Shown here piece by piece: positions 55,115-64,000 of a stretch of 64,000 nt of DNA. A model generated the notes under the pieces. The model was not told the DNA's origin. It did not search any database and saw only the letters and a program-made list of their open reading frames with translations. Position numbers and translations under genes: made by a program. The stretch spans positions 1 through 64,000 of the forward strand of contig NZ_NXLY01000005.1 in NCBI RefSeq assembly GCF_005406225.1, in the 5' to 3' direction. The DNA is from Campylobacter taeniopygiae (lineage in GTDB: Bacteria > Campylobacterota > Campylobacteria > Campylobacterales > Campylobacteraceae). Position 1 is the stretch's first letter. The number at the start of each line of letters is the position of its first letter.

Positions 55115-56265
55115 AATTTTTCACACCAATCAATCAAATCAAAAGCTAAATCTTTTTTATCTTTTAAGCCGCTTTTTTCACAAGCGTCTTTACTTATAAA
55201 ATAAAATTCGTTTTGATCACTTCCAAAAGTATTTTTTTCATTTAGGATATTTAAGCATACTAAATTTAAGTTTTTCTCCACTAAAGATTTTTTAGCGTTT
55301 TCTATGGCATTTTCTGCATCAAATTCCATTTTAAAGCCTATTTTTTTGCCTTTAAAATCGATATTTTTTAGCAAATCTTCATTAAGTTTTAAGTGAAGAT
55401 CTAAGCCTTTTGAAAATTGATTTTTCTTGATTTTTCCTTTTTGAAATTGCGGGATAAAATCACTCACAGCAGCCGCCATAATCAAAAAATCATTTTCGCA
55501 AAATCTTTGCAATAACGCCTTTAAATCTTTTGAATCTTCAAATTTGTAAATTTCATAAGGGGTTTTAAAATCTACAGAACTTAAAAATATAACCTTAGCT
55601 CCTAAAAAATAAAAGGCATCAGCGATTGATTTTGCCATTTTTCCGCTTGAAAAATTACTAATGCAACGCACATCATCTATTTTTTCTCTTGTGCCTCCAC
55701 CACTGATCACTACACTTTTATCAAGCCAAAATTTCTTTTTAAAAAGCTCTCTTTTGGTAATGTTAAATATATCTTCAACTTCTGCTAAAGCCCCTACTCC
55801 TTCATCCTTACAAGCTAAAACTTTAGAAATTGGAGGGATGATTAAGGCTTTATTTTTTTGAAGTAATTTTAAAGAATTTTGTGCGCTAAAATGATGATAC
55901 ATGTTTGTATTAGCCGCTGGAGCTATGATTAAAGGTTTAGTGCAAGCGATTAAGGTTTGGATAAAAAGATTATCCGCTATACCAAGGGCTAATTTATTGA
56001 TCGAATTGACACTCGCGGGTGCAAAAAGAACAAGATCGCAATCTTTGCTAAAATCTATATGATTTTTTTTATTTTCCCAACTTTCATTTTCTTCACATAA
56101 AATTTCATCTGCCAAAGCTTCAAAACTTAATTTATTTGCAAATTTTAAAAGCCCTTGGCTAAGTAAGACTTTAACTCTAATCTTTTCTTTTTTAAATAAA
56201 GAAATAAGTTCATAAGCTTTATAAAAAGCTATGCTACCGCTAACCGCTAAAAGTATAGTTTTCAT
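55111..56265 (-). CDS. coaBC: Phosphopantothenoylcysteine decarboxylase / synthase CoaBC (Dfp)
   Basis: Bifunctional coenzyme A enzyme. The N-terminal CoaC part has GSIAFYKA, the His in KNHIDFSKD and PAANTNMYHHFSAQ; the C-terminal CoaB part starts at VVISGGGTREKIDDVRCISNFSSGKM (about 190) and has AAVSDFIP. 384 residues. It overlaps glmU by four bases. Confidence 0.94.
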   Translation of the reverse strand: MKTILLAVSGSIAFYKAYELISLFKKEKIRVKVLLSQGLLKFANKLSFEALADEILCEENESWENKKNHIDFSKDCDLVLFAPASVNSINKLALGIADNLFIQTLIACTKPLIIAPAANTNMYHHFSAQNSLKLLQKNKALIIPPISKVLACKDEGVGALAEVEDIFNITKRELFKKKFWLDKSVVISGGGTREKIDDVRCISNFSSGKMAKSIADAFYFLGAKVIFLSSVDFKTPYEIYKFEDSKDLKALLQRFCENDFLIMAAAVSDFIPQFQKGKIKKNQFSKGLDLHLKLNEDLLKNIDFKGKKIGFKMEFDAENAIENAKKSLVEKNLNLVCLNILNEKNTFGSDQNEFYFISKDACEKSGLKDKKDLAFDLIDWCEKL

Positions 56266-57551
56266 TTTTTAAATTTTTTATAAAAATAATCTTTAACCAC
56301 TTTTCTATTAGCTCTATTGATAAACAAAGAACCACTAGAAACATTACAATCAACCGAACTTCCAGCCGCAATAATAACATCATTTTCTATATTGACAGGA
56401 GCAATAAATTGCGTGTCTGATCCCACAAAAACATTCTTGCCGATAATAGTTTTATGTTTTTTAATCCCATCATAATTACAAGTGATAGTCCCACAGCCTA
56501 TATTAGTACCACTATCGATTTCACAATCGCCTAGATAGCTTAAGTGCCCTGCTTTTACGGTGTTTAATTTTGCATTTTTACATTCTACAAAATTACCTAT
56601 ATGGGTATTTTTTATTTCACAATTTGGACGCAAATGTGCCAAAGGCCCTACATCGCTATTTTCAACGATAGAATTTTCAATCACGCTAGAACTTTTGATG
56701 ATAGAATTAACGATCTTGCTTTTTCCTTCAATTCTCACATTTTCATAAACTTCACATTCTCCTACAAATTCAACATCCAATCCTATAAAAGTGCTATGAG
56801 GTGAATGAAAAATCACTCCTTGTTTCATCCAATGCTTTTTGATTTTTTCTTGCATTAAATTTTCAGCTATGCTTAACTCAAATTTATCATTAATACCCAT
56901 AAATTCATTTTCATCTACATAGATAGCTTTAATGATTTTATTTTTATCTTTGGCTAAAGCTATCATATCGGTTAGATAGTATTCTTTAGTGGCATTATTA
57001 TTATCAATTAAAGGCAATATTTCTGATAAAAGTTTTGATTTGATCGCATAAACTCCAGCATTGCAAATATTAATTAATCTTTCTTTTTCGTTGGCATCTT
57101 TAAATTCTATGATTTTTTCCACTCTATCATTTTCTATCAAGACTCGCCCATAAGTTTTTGCATCCTTAGCGCAAAACACCGCTAAGCTCAAATCAGCATC
57201 ATTTTGCAATAATTGCTTTAAGCTTTCACTTTCAACTAGAGGCATATCCCCACAAAGAATTAAAACTTTTTCTTTGTCTGATTTGAAATTTTTTAAAGCA
57301 CCTGCAGTTCCAGGGTAATTTTGCAAATCCTGTTCTAAAATTTTTGTTTTTGGAAAAGAAGAGAGAATTTCTTTTTCAACAAGCTCTTTTTGATGAGACA
57401 AAACCACACTTACATCATCACTTAATTCATAGGCTTTTTCTAAAATATGCAAAATCATGCTTTTTTGGCAAAGTTCTTGCAAAACTTTTGGTTTTTGCGA
57501 TTTCATCCGAGTGCCAAGTCCTGCTGCTAAAATTAAAATTGAATTTTTCAT
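56262..57551 (-). CDS. glmU: Bifunctional UDP-N-acetylglucosamine pyrophosphorylase / glucosamine-1-phosphate acetyltransferase
   Basis: Makes UDP-GlcNAc for peptidoglycan, lipid A and glycans. The 429-residue product has the uridylyltransferase motif LAAGLGTRMKSQKPKVLQEL at the N-terminus, LILCGDMPL, and a left-handed beta-helix acetyltransferase domain from about 240 with hexapeptide repeats and SYLGDCEIDSGTNIGCG. It is the first gene of the operon, with the start next to a TTAAAG-rich leader. Confidence 0.96.
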   Translation of the reverse strand: MKNSILILAAGLGTRMKSQKPKVLQELCQKSMILHILEKAYELSDDVSVVLSHQKELVEKEILSSFPKTKILEQDLQNYPGTAGALKNFKSDKEKVLILCGDMPLVESESLKQLLQNDADLSLAVFCAKDAKTYGRVLIENDRVEKIIEFKDANEKERLINICNAGVYAIKSKLLSEILPLIDNNNATKEYYLTDMIALAKDKNKIIKAIYVDENEFMGINDKFELSIAENLMQEKIKKHWMKQGVIFHSPHSTFIGLDVEFVGECEVYENVRIEGKSKIVNSIIKSSSVIENSIVENSDVGPLAHLRPNCEIKNTHIGNFVECKNAKLNTVKAGHLSYLGDCEIDSGTNIGCGTITCNYDGIKKHKTIIGKNVFVGSDTQFIAPVNIENDVIIAAGSSVDCNVSSGSLFINRANRKVVKDYFYKKFKK

Positions 57552-57708
57552 AATCTTTAAAGCCTTTATTTTATGATAAATAATTTTGTTCTATTTTAAC
57601 ATTTTAAAGTTAAGTTTTGGATATTTTAAACAAAAGTTTTAAACTCTTTTTTAGTCATCAAAAGTTAAAATAAAGCCTATTTTTAAAATCAAAATCTAAG
57701 GTTAGCAT

Positions 57709-58455
57709 TTGAAAAAAATATTTTTTTTATTGATAATGAGTGCCTGTTTTAGCACTCTTTTTGCAGCACCTGAGGCAACAATTCCTACGGTAAATTTAAG
57801 TCTTAGTGCTCCAAATACTCCTAATCAACTTGTTACAACTTTAAATATAGTCATAGTATTAACAATCTTAGTGCTTGCTCCGAGTATAGTTTTTGTTATG
57901 ACTTCTTTTTTACGCTTAATCGTTGTTTTTTCTTTTTTGCGTCAAGCTATGGGAACACAAAGTATGCCACCAAATACTATATTGGTAACTCTTGCTTTAA
58001 TTTTAACCTTTTTCATCATGGAACCTGTGGCTACAAAATCTTATAATCAAGGTATCAAGCCTTATTTAGCGGAAAAAATCGGCTACGAAGAAGCCTTTAA
58101 TAAAAGCATCAAGCCCTTTAAAGATTTTATGTTAAAAAATACTCGAGAAAAAGATCTAGCTTTATTTTATCGCATACGCCACTTGCCAAATCCTAAAACG
58201 ATTGATGATGTTTCTTTAACTGTTTTAGTACCTGCATTTATGATTTCTGAACTTAAAACGGCTTTTGAAATAGGCTTTTTAATCTACTTGCCTTTTTTAG
58301 TTATAGATATGGTTGTGAGTTCTGTTTTGATGGCTATGGGTATGATGATGCTCCCACCTGTAATGATTTCCCTGCCTTTTAAACTTTTGATCTTTGTTCT
58401 TGTTGATGGTTGGAATTTATTGATTCAAAGATTAGTAGAAAGTTTTGTAACGTGA
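57709..58455 (+). CDS. fliP: Flagellar export apparatus protein FliP
   Basis: Core of the export gate pore with FliQ and FliR. The 248-residue product has a cleavable signal sequence (about 1-20, ending FAAPE), then four helices with the family signatures VFVMTSFLRLIVVFSFLRQAMGTQS-like segment and FLPFLVIDMVVSSVLMAMGMMM. TTG start with AAGG upstream. Stands alone in this position. Confidence 0.95.
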   Translation: MKKIFFLLIMSACFSTLFAAPEATIPTVNLSLSAPNTPNQLVTTLNIVIVLTILVLAPSIVFVMTSFLRLIVVFSFLRQAMGTQSMPPNTILVTLALILTFFIMEPVATKSYNQGIKPYLAEKIGYEEAFNKSIKPFKDFMLKNTREKDLALFYRIRHLPNPKTIDDVSLTVLVPAFMISELKTAFEIGFLIYLPFLVIDMVVSSVLMAMGMMMLPPVMISLPFKLLIFVLVDGWNLLIQRLVESFVT

Positions 58456-58457
58456 TA

Positions 58458-58483
58458 AAGAAAAGACTAAAAAGTCTTTTCTT
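58458..58483. terminator. Bidirectional terminator between fliP and the solute-binding protein gene
   Basis: AAGAAAAGACT (58458-58468) and AGTCTTTTCTT (58473-58483) form a perfect 11-bp stem with an AAAA loop, with T-rich flanks. It begins two bases after the fliP stop and just before the end of the opposing gene. Confidence 0.85.
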
Positions 58484-58489
58484 ATAAAC

Positions 58490-59260
58490 TTAAAAGAAGA
58501 ATTGCAAATGATTCTTTTTAAAAGTGTCTTTAACATCTTTTAAATATTTTTCTCCAAGCGAGTCAAAAAATCCATCTTTTTTGCTTTTACTTATAAAATC
58601 ATCCAATTGTTTTTTAAGATCTGTATCGCCTTTTCTTATAGCTATACCCCAAAATTCTGGACTTTTTTGAAAAGGTGCTAAAATAGCTCTTGTAGTATCT
58701 TGATGTTTTTGCCAAGTTCTATAAATAGTCAGTTGATCATAAAAAAATCCATCTGCTTTGCCTTGTATAACTTCCAAAATCGCCGCACTTTCTTTATCGA
58801 AAAGATGTATGGTTGCGTTTTTAAGATTTTTACTTGCATATAAATGCCCTGTAGATCCACGTTTTAAAGCTAAAATTTCTCCTTTTTTATCTAAATCTTT
58901 TATGCTTTTGATCTTTGAGTTAATAGGAGTTAAAATTGCCAAATTAGCCTGTGCATAAGGGATAGTAAAATCCACAACCTTTTTACGTTCATCAGTAATC
59001 GTCATAGAAGACATAATAAGATCTATTTTTCCAGTTTTAAGGGCAGGTATTAAACCATCCCAAGCTATATTTTTAACTACGAGTTTATAACCGTGTTCTT
59101 TAGCAAATTGATCTAAAAAATCGACACTAATCCCACTTGCTTTTCCGTTTTTATCGCTCATTTCAAAAGGTGGATAACCCAACTCCATACCCACAACCAA
59201 ATCTTTTGCCATCAAATGTAAGGCAAAAAACATCGTTAAAAAACAAACAATTTTTTTCAT
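58490..59260 (-). CDS. Amino-acid ABC-type periplasmic binding protein
   Basis: A 256-residue family-3 solute-binding protein: signal peptide (about 1-18, ending LMAKD), then VVGMELGYPPFEMSDKNGKASGISVDFL, IAWDGLIPALKTGKIDLIMSSMTITDERKKVVDFTIPY and KRGSTGHLY. The motifs indicate polar amino acid binding (glutamine/glutamate/arginine group). No permease or ATPase gene adjoins it, so it must use a transporter encoded elsewhere or act as a sensor. TAAGGAGAAATA site upstream. Confidence 0.9.
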   Translation of the reverse strand: MKKIVCFLTMFFALHLMAKDLVVGMELGYPPFEMSDKNGKASGISVDFLDQFAKEHGYKLVVKNIAWDGLIPALKTGKIDLIMSSMTITDERKKVVDFTIPYAQANLAILTPINSKIKSIKDLDKKGEILALKRGSTGHLYASKNLKNATIHLFDKESAAILEVIQGKADGFFYDQLTIYRTWQKHQDTTRAILAPFQKSPEFWGIAIRKGDTDLKKQLDDFISKSKKDGFFDSLGEKYLKDVKDTFKKNHLQFFF

Positions 59261-59309
59261 TATTTCTCCTTAATTAAAATTAAAAATATGTATTAAAATA
59301 CATAAAATT

Positions 59310-60041
59310 TTACAAATTTTTATAAAATCTCAAAGCCTTTTCATAATCTTCTTGAGTATCAATCCCCATGCTTTGAGTGCTAATTTCCAGCATTTTGATT
59401 TTCTTCCCATTTTCAATCGCTCTTAACTGCTCTAGTTTTTCAGTTTTTTCAAGCATTGAATTTTTTAAAGCACAAAATTCACGCAAAGCTTTTACACTAT
59501 AAGCATAAATTCCTAAATGCCCTTTAAAATTATCTTGATAACCTTCTCTTTCATAAGGAATTTTTGATCTTGAAAAATATAAAGCAAAATTATCTTTATC
59601 GCAAACCACTTTAACTAAATTAGGATCATCGGCTTGTTTTTTATCTATGCTTTTATAGCAACTTGCCATAAAAGCTTCTTTATCTAAGCAAGAATGTGCA
59701 AATTCTTTAAATAAAAGCAAATTTTTGCTTTCTATAAAAGGTTCGTCCGCTTGTACATTAATGATAATTTCATCATCCTTTAAAGCAAGTTTTTGACAAG
59801 CTTCATTGATTCTATCTGTGCCACTTTCATGCTCTTTACTGGTTAAAACCGCTTTAAAATGATACTTTGTAGCAAGTTCTAAAATTTCTTCATCATCAAC
59901 CGCTATACAAACCTCATCGACTTCTTGTACTTGTTTAGCAGTCGCTATAAACATAGGAACGCCACCTATATCACAAAGAATTTTTTTAGGAAAACGCGTT
60001 GAGTTTAATCTTGTAGGTATAATAATCATTTTTTCATCCAT
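59310..60041 (-). CDS. kdsB: 3-deoxy-manno-octulosonate cytidylyltransferase
   Basis: Activates KDO for the lipooligosaccharide inner core. The 243-residue product starts with IIIPTRLNSTRFPKKIL (nucleotide loop) and carries SGTDRINEA, INVQADEPF and HLGIYAYSVKALREF. Overlaps thrC by 16 bases. Confidence 0.95.
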   Translation of the reverse strand: MDEKMIIIPTRLNSTRFPKKILCDIGGVPMFIATAKQVQEVDEVCIAVDDEEILELATKYHFKAVLTSKEHESGTDRINEACQKLALKDDEIIINVQADEPFIESKNLLLFKEFAHSCLDKEAFMASCYKSIDKKQADDPNLVKVVCDKDNFALYFSRSKIPYEREGYQDNFKGHLGIYAYSVKALREFCALKNSMLEKTEKLEQLRAIENGKKIKMLEISTQSMGIDTQEDYEKALRFYKNL

Positions 60042-61435
60042 TCTAAAATTTCATTTTCAATTTCTTCGCTTTTATACACTCTTTTATCTTGCAAATTTAA
60101 ATCAAAAAGTTTAGAAATTTCTTCCTTTACTTCTAGATTAAAATTTTTAGCTAAAAGTTTAAAATCTTCTTTTTCATCTTTACAATCTCTATCAAAAATC
60201 GCCTTAATCATACTTGGAGTAAATTTTGTCCATTCAGCTGTTGAAGTGATAATGCTTGGTTTTGAAGTATCTAGCATTTTAAAGCAAGTTGCGGTGTGTG
60301 GATCGATTAAAGTTTTACTTTCTTTGATAAATCTCATACACTCACTATCTTCACAAAAATCAGCTTCAAAATCTTCTTGCAAACTTTGCAATTCTTTTTG
60401 ATCAAGAATAAAATAATTTTGATTTTTAAGCGAATTCATTAGCTCATTGGTTCTTAAATCGCCTAATTTATCAAAAAGCAGTCTTTCTATATTGGAAGAA
60501 ATAAGAATATCCATAGCTGGAGATATAGTTTTTTTAAGAATTTTACCCCGCAAATCATAAATGCCTTTATTGAAAAATTCACTTAAAATATTGTTTGCAT
60601 TGGATGCGATTTTTATTTTTGCAATTTTAGCACCCATTTTTTTTGCATAATAAGCCCCTAAAGCATTTCCAAAATTTCCACTAGGAACGATAATTTCAAT
60701 CTTTTCTTTAAATTCATTCCATAATTTTAAACTCGCATAATAATGATAGATTATTTGAAACAAAATGCGTCCAAAATTGACAGAATTTGCAGCACAAAGC
60801 TCGTAATCTTGCATTTTTAATTTTTCTCTAAATTCTGCTTTTGCTAATAGATTTTTTAAAATACGTTGTGTATCATCAAAATTGCCTTCAATAGCTAAAA
60901 CTTTTAAATTATTTTTATCCAAAGCTCTCATTTGAAGTTCTTGTAAAGAACTTGTTCCGCCATTTGGATACATACAAACAACTTTAATATTTTCTAAATT
61001 TTCAAAGCTTTTAAGCGTAGCTGGGCCTGTATCTCCACTTGTGGCACACATGATTAGAATTTTTTTATCTTTTGAAAATTCATTTAAAAGCACTCCAAAA
61101 GGTTGCAAAGCCATATCTTTAAAAGCTCTTGTAGGTCCATGCCAAAGCTCGTTAATATAAACCCTATCTTTGATTTTATTTAAATTGATTGCAAAACCAT
61201 GATCAAATTTTTCATAGCTTTTCAGGGCTTTTTTAAATAATTCTTCATAGCCAAATTCAAAGCTTTCTATCAATTTGAAAGCAAAATCATTATAAGAAAG
61301 TTCGCTGTATTTTTCCCCATCAAAATAAGGTAAATTTAAAGGTGAGTAAAGCCCACCTTGTGGCGCATTTGGATTAATCAATGCTTCTTTAAAATCTGCT
61401 TTATTGTTAATATTTCTACTTTCAACTAAAATCAA
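60026..61435 (-). CDS. thrC: Threonine synthase
   Basis: PLP enzyme turning O-phosphohomoserine into threonine. The 469-residue product has the PLP lysine in ELWHGPTRAFKDMALQPF (about 108), CATSGDTGPATL, and VPSGNFGNALGAYYAK. It is of the long, bacterial/fungal threonine synthase type. Overlaps lpxK by four and kdsB by 16 bases. Confidence 0.95.
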   Translation of the reverse strand: MILVESRNINNKADFKEALINPNAPQGGLYSPLNLPYFDGEKYSELSYNDFAFKLIESFEFGYEELFKKALKSYEKFDHGFAINLNKIKDRVYINELWHGPTRAFKDMALQPFGVLLNEFSKDKKILIMCATSGDTGPATLKSFENLENIKVVCMYPNGGTSSLQELQMRALDKNNLKVLAIEGNFDDTQRILKNLLAKAEFREKLKMQDYELCAANSVNFGRILFQIIYHYYASLKLWNEFKEKIEIIVPSGNFGNALGAYYAKKMGAKIAKIKIASNANNILSEFFNKGIYDLRGKILKKTISPAMDILISSNIERLLFDKLGDLRTNELMNSLKNQNYFILDQKELQSLQEDFEADFCEDSECMRFIKESKTLIDPHTATCFKMLDTSKPSIITSTAEWTKFTPSMIKAIFDRDCKDEKEDFKLLAKNFNLEVKEEISKLFDLNLQDKRVYKSEEIENEILEWMKK

Positions 61436-62355
61436 TCAAAACTCCTTACATATTGATGCAATTTCTCTTTAAAATTTTCTTTTAATTCTATATTTAATTC
61501 TATAATTTGACACTTAAAACCAAAATCTTTCACTTTAACATAATCCTTAAAAGTAAGCATTAGAGTATCACAATTATGCTTTTTAAGTAATTTTTCAAGC
61601 TCATCTTTTTTGAATTCATAATGATCTTTAAAAAAATAACAAGCCCTAGCCTTTATAAAATGCTCATAAAGTCTAAAAGGTTTCGCAATAGCCGTAACCA
61701 ATATAGCCTTAGGATTCTCTTTGGTATAAGAATAACGGATAAAATCCCTATTTTCAAGTGCTATAAAATCAGCTTTTTTGCTATAAAATTTTGGCAAACG
61801 ATACGCCCCGCTAGGTAAAGTAAAATTAAAATAAGGCTTTACTTCGCTCTCTAATAAAATATCGAATTTTTGAATATAAAATTTAGAAAAAGCATCATCT
61901 AATAAAACTATCTTAGCGCCCAAATCAAAAGCTTTTTTGATTCCTTCTGCCCTATTTTCACTGACAATTACGCCTGAAATTTTATCCTCAAAGGCATATT
62001 CCATCGCTTCATCGCCGCTTTGTGTAACATCGGATAAAATTTCATGATTGTGCTTAATAACAAGCAAACCTTTACTTTTTCTTTTATAGCCTCTAAGTAC
62101 GATAAAAACACCTTCAAATTCCCTTGCTATTGCCTTACAAAGGGGTGTTTTTCCATTGCCTCCAAAACTTAAATTTCCAACACTGATCACAGGCTTTTTA
62201 AAATCTATTTTTTTAAAAAACCAAGTATTTATGATGGCTAATAATGTATAAATAAAACTCAAAGGTAACAACGCATACGCTAAACATTTTTGAAAAAAAC
62301 TAGGTTTGAAAAAATAATGATCTAGCCAAAGTTGATATTTTTTATCTTCACTCAC
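61432..62355 (-). CDS. lpxK: Tetraacyldisaccharide 4'-kinase
   Basis: Phosphorylates the lipid A precursor at the 4' position, at the inner membrane. The 307-residue protein has one N-terminal membrane helix (about 25-45) and a P-loop, SFGGNGKTPLCKA, followed by RGYKRKSKG and the switch region SGDEAMEYA; VLLDDAFSKF is the acid pair region. The P-loop is a slightly shortened variant normal for LpxK. Confidence 0.93.
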   Translation of the reverse strand: MSEDKKYQLWLDHYFFKPSFFQKCLAYALLPLSFIYTLLAIINTWFFKKIDFKKPVISVGNLSFGGNGKTPLCKAIAREFEGVFIVLRGYKRKSKGLLVIKHNHEILSDVTQSGDEAMEYAFEDKISGVIVSENRAEGIKKAFDLGAKIVLLDDAFSKFYIQKFDILLESEVKPYFNFTLPSGAYRLPKFYSKKADFIALENRDFIRYSYTKENPKAILVTAIAKPFRLYEHFIKARACYFFKDHYEFKKDELEKLLKKHNCDTLMLTFKDYVKVKDFGFKCQIIELNIELKENFKEKLHQYVRSFD

Positions 62356-63104
62356 TTAAATTCCATTAAATTTGCGATTTTAGGCATAGATCTTTTAAAG
62401 GCATTGTTTTTAATACGCGTCTTTAGCATTTTGAGTAAATTTTCATCTAATTTATCTATAGTTTGTTTATCATCATTTTCTATAGCTTTTAAACCTAAAT
62501 CTATTTGTTCATAGGTAAAACCTAATTCCTTTTCATCGCTTTGATTTTCCCAAAGATCTGCACTCGGGCTTTTTTTAATAAAGTTTTCATGCAAATTTAA
62601 AAATTTAGCCATTTCATACACTTGCGTTTTATAAAGATCACCTATAGGATTAAAAGCACAAGCTAGATCCCCATAAATTGTTCCATAGCCCAAAAGTAAC
62701 TCGCTTTTATTGGAAGTGCCAATTACAAGGGCATTTTTAAGTGCAGAATAATCATAAAGCAAACTCATTCTAATACGCGCTGCATAATTTCCTATGCGAA
62801 TTTTATCTATATCTTGACTTTGCTTAATAAAGGCATTAAGAATCGTTTCAATAGGAATGATTTTATGTTCTATATTTAAATCATGACAAAGCATCAAAGC
62901 ATCATTTAAATGATCTTTATTAGAATACTGAGTGGGCATTAAAAGTGCAAAAACATTTTTATCTAAAGCTTTTTTGCAAAGCGTAGCGACTAAAGCAGAA
63001 TCAATCCCTCCGCTAAGCCCTAAAATAACATTATCTTTGCCACTTTTTAAAAGCTCTTCTTTTATAAAAACACACAAATTTTCTAAAATTTGTTCGCAAT
63101 TCAT
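62352..63104 (-). CDS. nadE: NH3-dependent NAD+ synthetase
   Basis: Last step of NAD synthesis. The 250-residue enzyme has the P-loop-like LGLSGGIDSALVATL (about 29-43), NYAARIRMSLLYDYSALKNALVIGTSNKSELLLGYGTIYGD-type signature and the substrate loop KSPSADLWENQSDEKELG. No amidase domain, so ammonia is used. First gene of the nadE-lpxK-thrC-kdsB operon. Confidence 0.95.
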   Translation of the reverse strand: MNCEQILENLCVFIKEELLKSGKDNVILGLSGGIDSALVATLCKKALDKNVFALLMPTQYSNKDHLNDALMLCHDLNIEHKIIPIETILNAFIKQSQDIDKIRIGNYAARIRMSLLYDYSALKNALVIGTSNKSELLLGYGTIYGDLACAFNPIGDLYKTQVYEMAKFLNLHENFIKKSPSADLWENQSDEKELGFTYEQIDLGLKAIENDDKQTIDKLDENLLKMLKTRIKNNAFKRSMPKIANLMEFK

Positions 63105-63130
63105 AACTTACCTTTACAATAATTCGCTAA

Positions 63131-63136
63131 TATAAT
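63131..63136 (+). promoter_or_regulatory. Likely -10 box of the hydrolase gene
   Basis: TATAAT 33 bases before the start at 63169, inside the AT-rich palindromic stretch TATAATTATATATA between divergent genes. Confidence 0.45.
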
Positions 63137-63168
63137 TATATATAAAAATTCAAAAAAAAGGCTAAAAA

Positions 63169-63765
63169 ATGCAAATTACTCAACAAGCTTGTGGTCCTTA
63201 TATGACCAATTGTTATATTCTATCAACACAAAAAGGCGAGATCATCATAGATCCAGGTTTTGAAGCTTTAAAATTCATCAAAGAGCATGTTAAAAATCCT
63301 TTGGCTATTTTAAACACTCACGGGCATTGTGATCATGTTTGGGATAATGCAAAAGTCAAAAGAGAATACAACATCCCTATTTACATACACAAAAATGATG
63401 AATTTATGTTAGATGATCCTATGGATAGAGGATTTGAACCAAGTAAAGCGGATTTTTTAGTCGAGGATGAAAATATTCTTAATATTTGTGGAACTGATTT
63501 TAAATTCCATTTTTTACCTGGACATACACCAGGATGTACCATGATAGAAGTTGTAGGACAAAATTTAATGTTTAGCGGAGACTTTTTATTTTATAGAAGT
63601 ATAGGAAGATGGGATTTTCCTTTTTCTGATCCAAAACTTATGAAAGAAAGTTTGCAAAGAGTATTGGCTTATGAAAATGATTATAGACTTTTACCTGGAC
63701 ATGGAAAAGAAACAATGCTAAAGAATGAACAAGTACATATTCCTTCTTGGTTAAGATATTTCTAG
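63169..63765 (+). CDS. Metallo-beta-lactamase-fold hydrolase (glyoxalase II-like)
   Basis: A 198-residue protein with the MBL metal motif NTHGHCDHVWD (about 49-59), further His in PGHTPGC, Asp in FSGDFLF and the last His in LPGHGKET. Small cytosolic members hydrolyse glutathione or thioester substrates; the substrate is unknown here. An AAAAAAAGG site precedes the ATG. Confidence 0.85.
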   Translation: MQITQQACGPYMTNCYILSTQKGEIIIDPGFEALKFIKEHVKNPLAILNTHGHCDHVWDNAKVKREYNIPIYIHKNDEFMLDDPMDRGFEPSKADFLVEDENILNICGTDFKFHFLPGHTPGCTMIEVVGQNLMFSGDFLFYRSIGRWDFPFSDPKLMKESLQRVLAYENDYRLLPGHGKETMLKNEQVHIPSWLRYF

Positions 63766-63774
63766 GAATAAATT

Positions 63775-64000
63775 TTGGATAACTTAGATCTGTTTTTAGT
63801 TTATTTTTTTATATTTTTAAACATTTTTGCCCTACTGGGTTTGTTTTTTGGAAAAGGCAAAAAAAATCAATTCAATGAAAAAAAATTTTCTAGAATTTGT
63901 CCTTGTAGAAAAATGGCTGAAAATGGCTCTTTAAGCACAATTTGTATTTATTGTGCCGTAGGTGGGCTTTTTTATAGCGTTCTTTCTATAGGGTTTATAG
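63775..64000 (+). CDS. Small Cys-rich membrane protein, 3' end beyond the window
   Basis: An open frame from a TTG at 63775, six bases after AGGAA, continues past the right edge (at least 75 residues). A hydrophobic segment (about 7-25), a Lys-rich loop and a four-cysteine motif (CPCRK...CIYC, suggestive of a zinc or iron site) precede a second hydrophobic segment. Its start lies 9 bases after the hydrolase stop, so it is probably in the same transcript. No family recognised. Confidence 0.6.
   Translation, partial: MDNLDLFLVYFFIFLNIFALLGLFFGKGKKNQFNEKKFSRICPCRKMAENGSLSTICIYCAVGGLFYSVLSIGFI

Noticed and set aside
61432..63104. Possible second toxin-antitoxin or immunity gene near the right end
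   Set aside because: All genes there are clear housekeeping enzymes (nadE, lpxK, thrC, kdsB).
1..64000. CRISPR array, insertion sequences, prophage or rRNA genes
   Set aside because: No regularly spaced repeats, no transposase or phage structural genes, and no rRNA sequence were seen.

Overview
The window is AT-rich, densely packed chromosomal DNA from a thermotolerant Campylobacter, most likely C. jejuni or a very close relative such as C. coli. Pointers to this are the single XerH-type recombinase, the FspA-like flagellar secreted protein, the TsdA-type dihaem cytochrome, the long FlgL, the FlhX-type FlhB fragment, and short overlapping operons with AAGGA-type ribosome binding sites. Gene order resembles, from memory and unverified, the Cj0887-Cj0808 part of C. 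jejuni NCTC 11168. XerH, a dif-like site and FtsK fit a location near the replication terminus. The species call is an inference.

Layout. 1-1400: a gene tail, a secreted C3-like ADP-ribosyltransferase (minus strand) and tRNA-Leu(CAA). 1475-14627: flgL with a sigma-54 promoter, ftsK, rpsO (minus), an Rrf2 regulator abutting flhA, a DHH phosphoesterase, two small genes, tsdA, a dif-like site and xerH. 14617-19514: pabB-pabC fusion and pabA, then an inverted pair, D-serine dehydratase plus a GntP permease, that looks like an accessory insertion. 19679-22736: fspA, murA, moeA, tRNA-Gly(GCC). 22737-23786: decayed DNA with remnants of a SIR2-like gene. 23787-33432: lepB and folD (minus), a cytochrome c/hemL/membrane protein/MFS/FliK-like/FlhX run (plus), psd and a membrane phosphoesterase (minus). 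33526-47788: a mostly plus-strand housekeeping run (gltX, slt, mobB, fbp, metG, an SDR, an NhaC-family antiporter, trmA and others). 48021-51024: a large autotransporter controlled by a G10 tract and out of frame as sequenced. 51301-57551: a seven-gene overlapping minus-strand operon from glmU to truA. 57709-64000: fliP, a solute-binding protein, nadE-lpxK-thrC-kdsB (minus), a metallo-beta-lactamase-fold hydrolase and a truncated Cys-rich membrane protein.

Themes. Flagellar export recurs: flhA, fliP, flhX, flgL, a FliK-like protein and the secreted FspA. Envelope biogenesis recurs as well: murA, glmU, uppS, lpxK, kdsB, psd, an Lpt permease, slt. The accessory, host-facing part consists of the ADP-ribosyltransferase, FspA, the phase-variable autotransporter and D-serine catabolism. 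The ADP-ribosyltransferase is the most unusual item: it carries a signal peptide and a C3-type F-x-x-Q-x-E motif. No CRISPR array, insertion sequence or prophage was seen.
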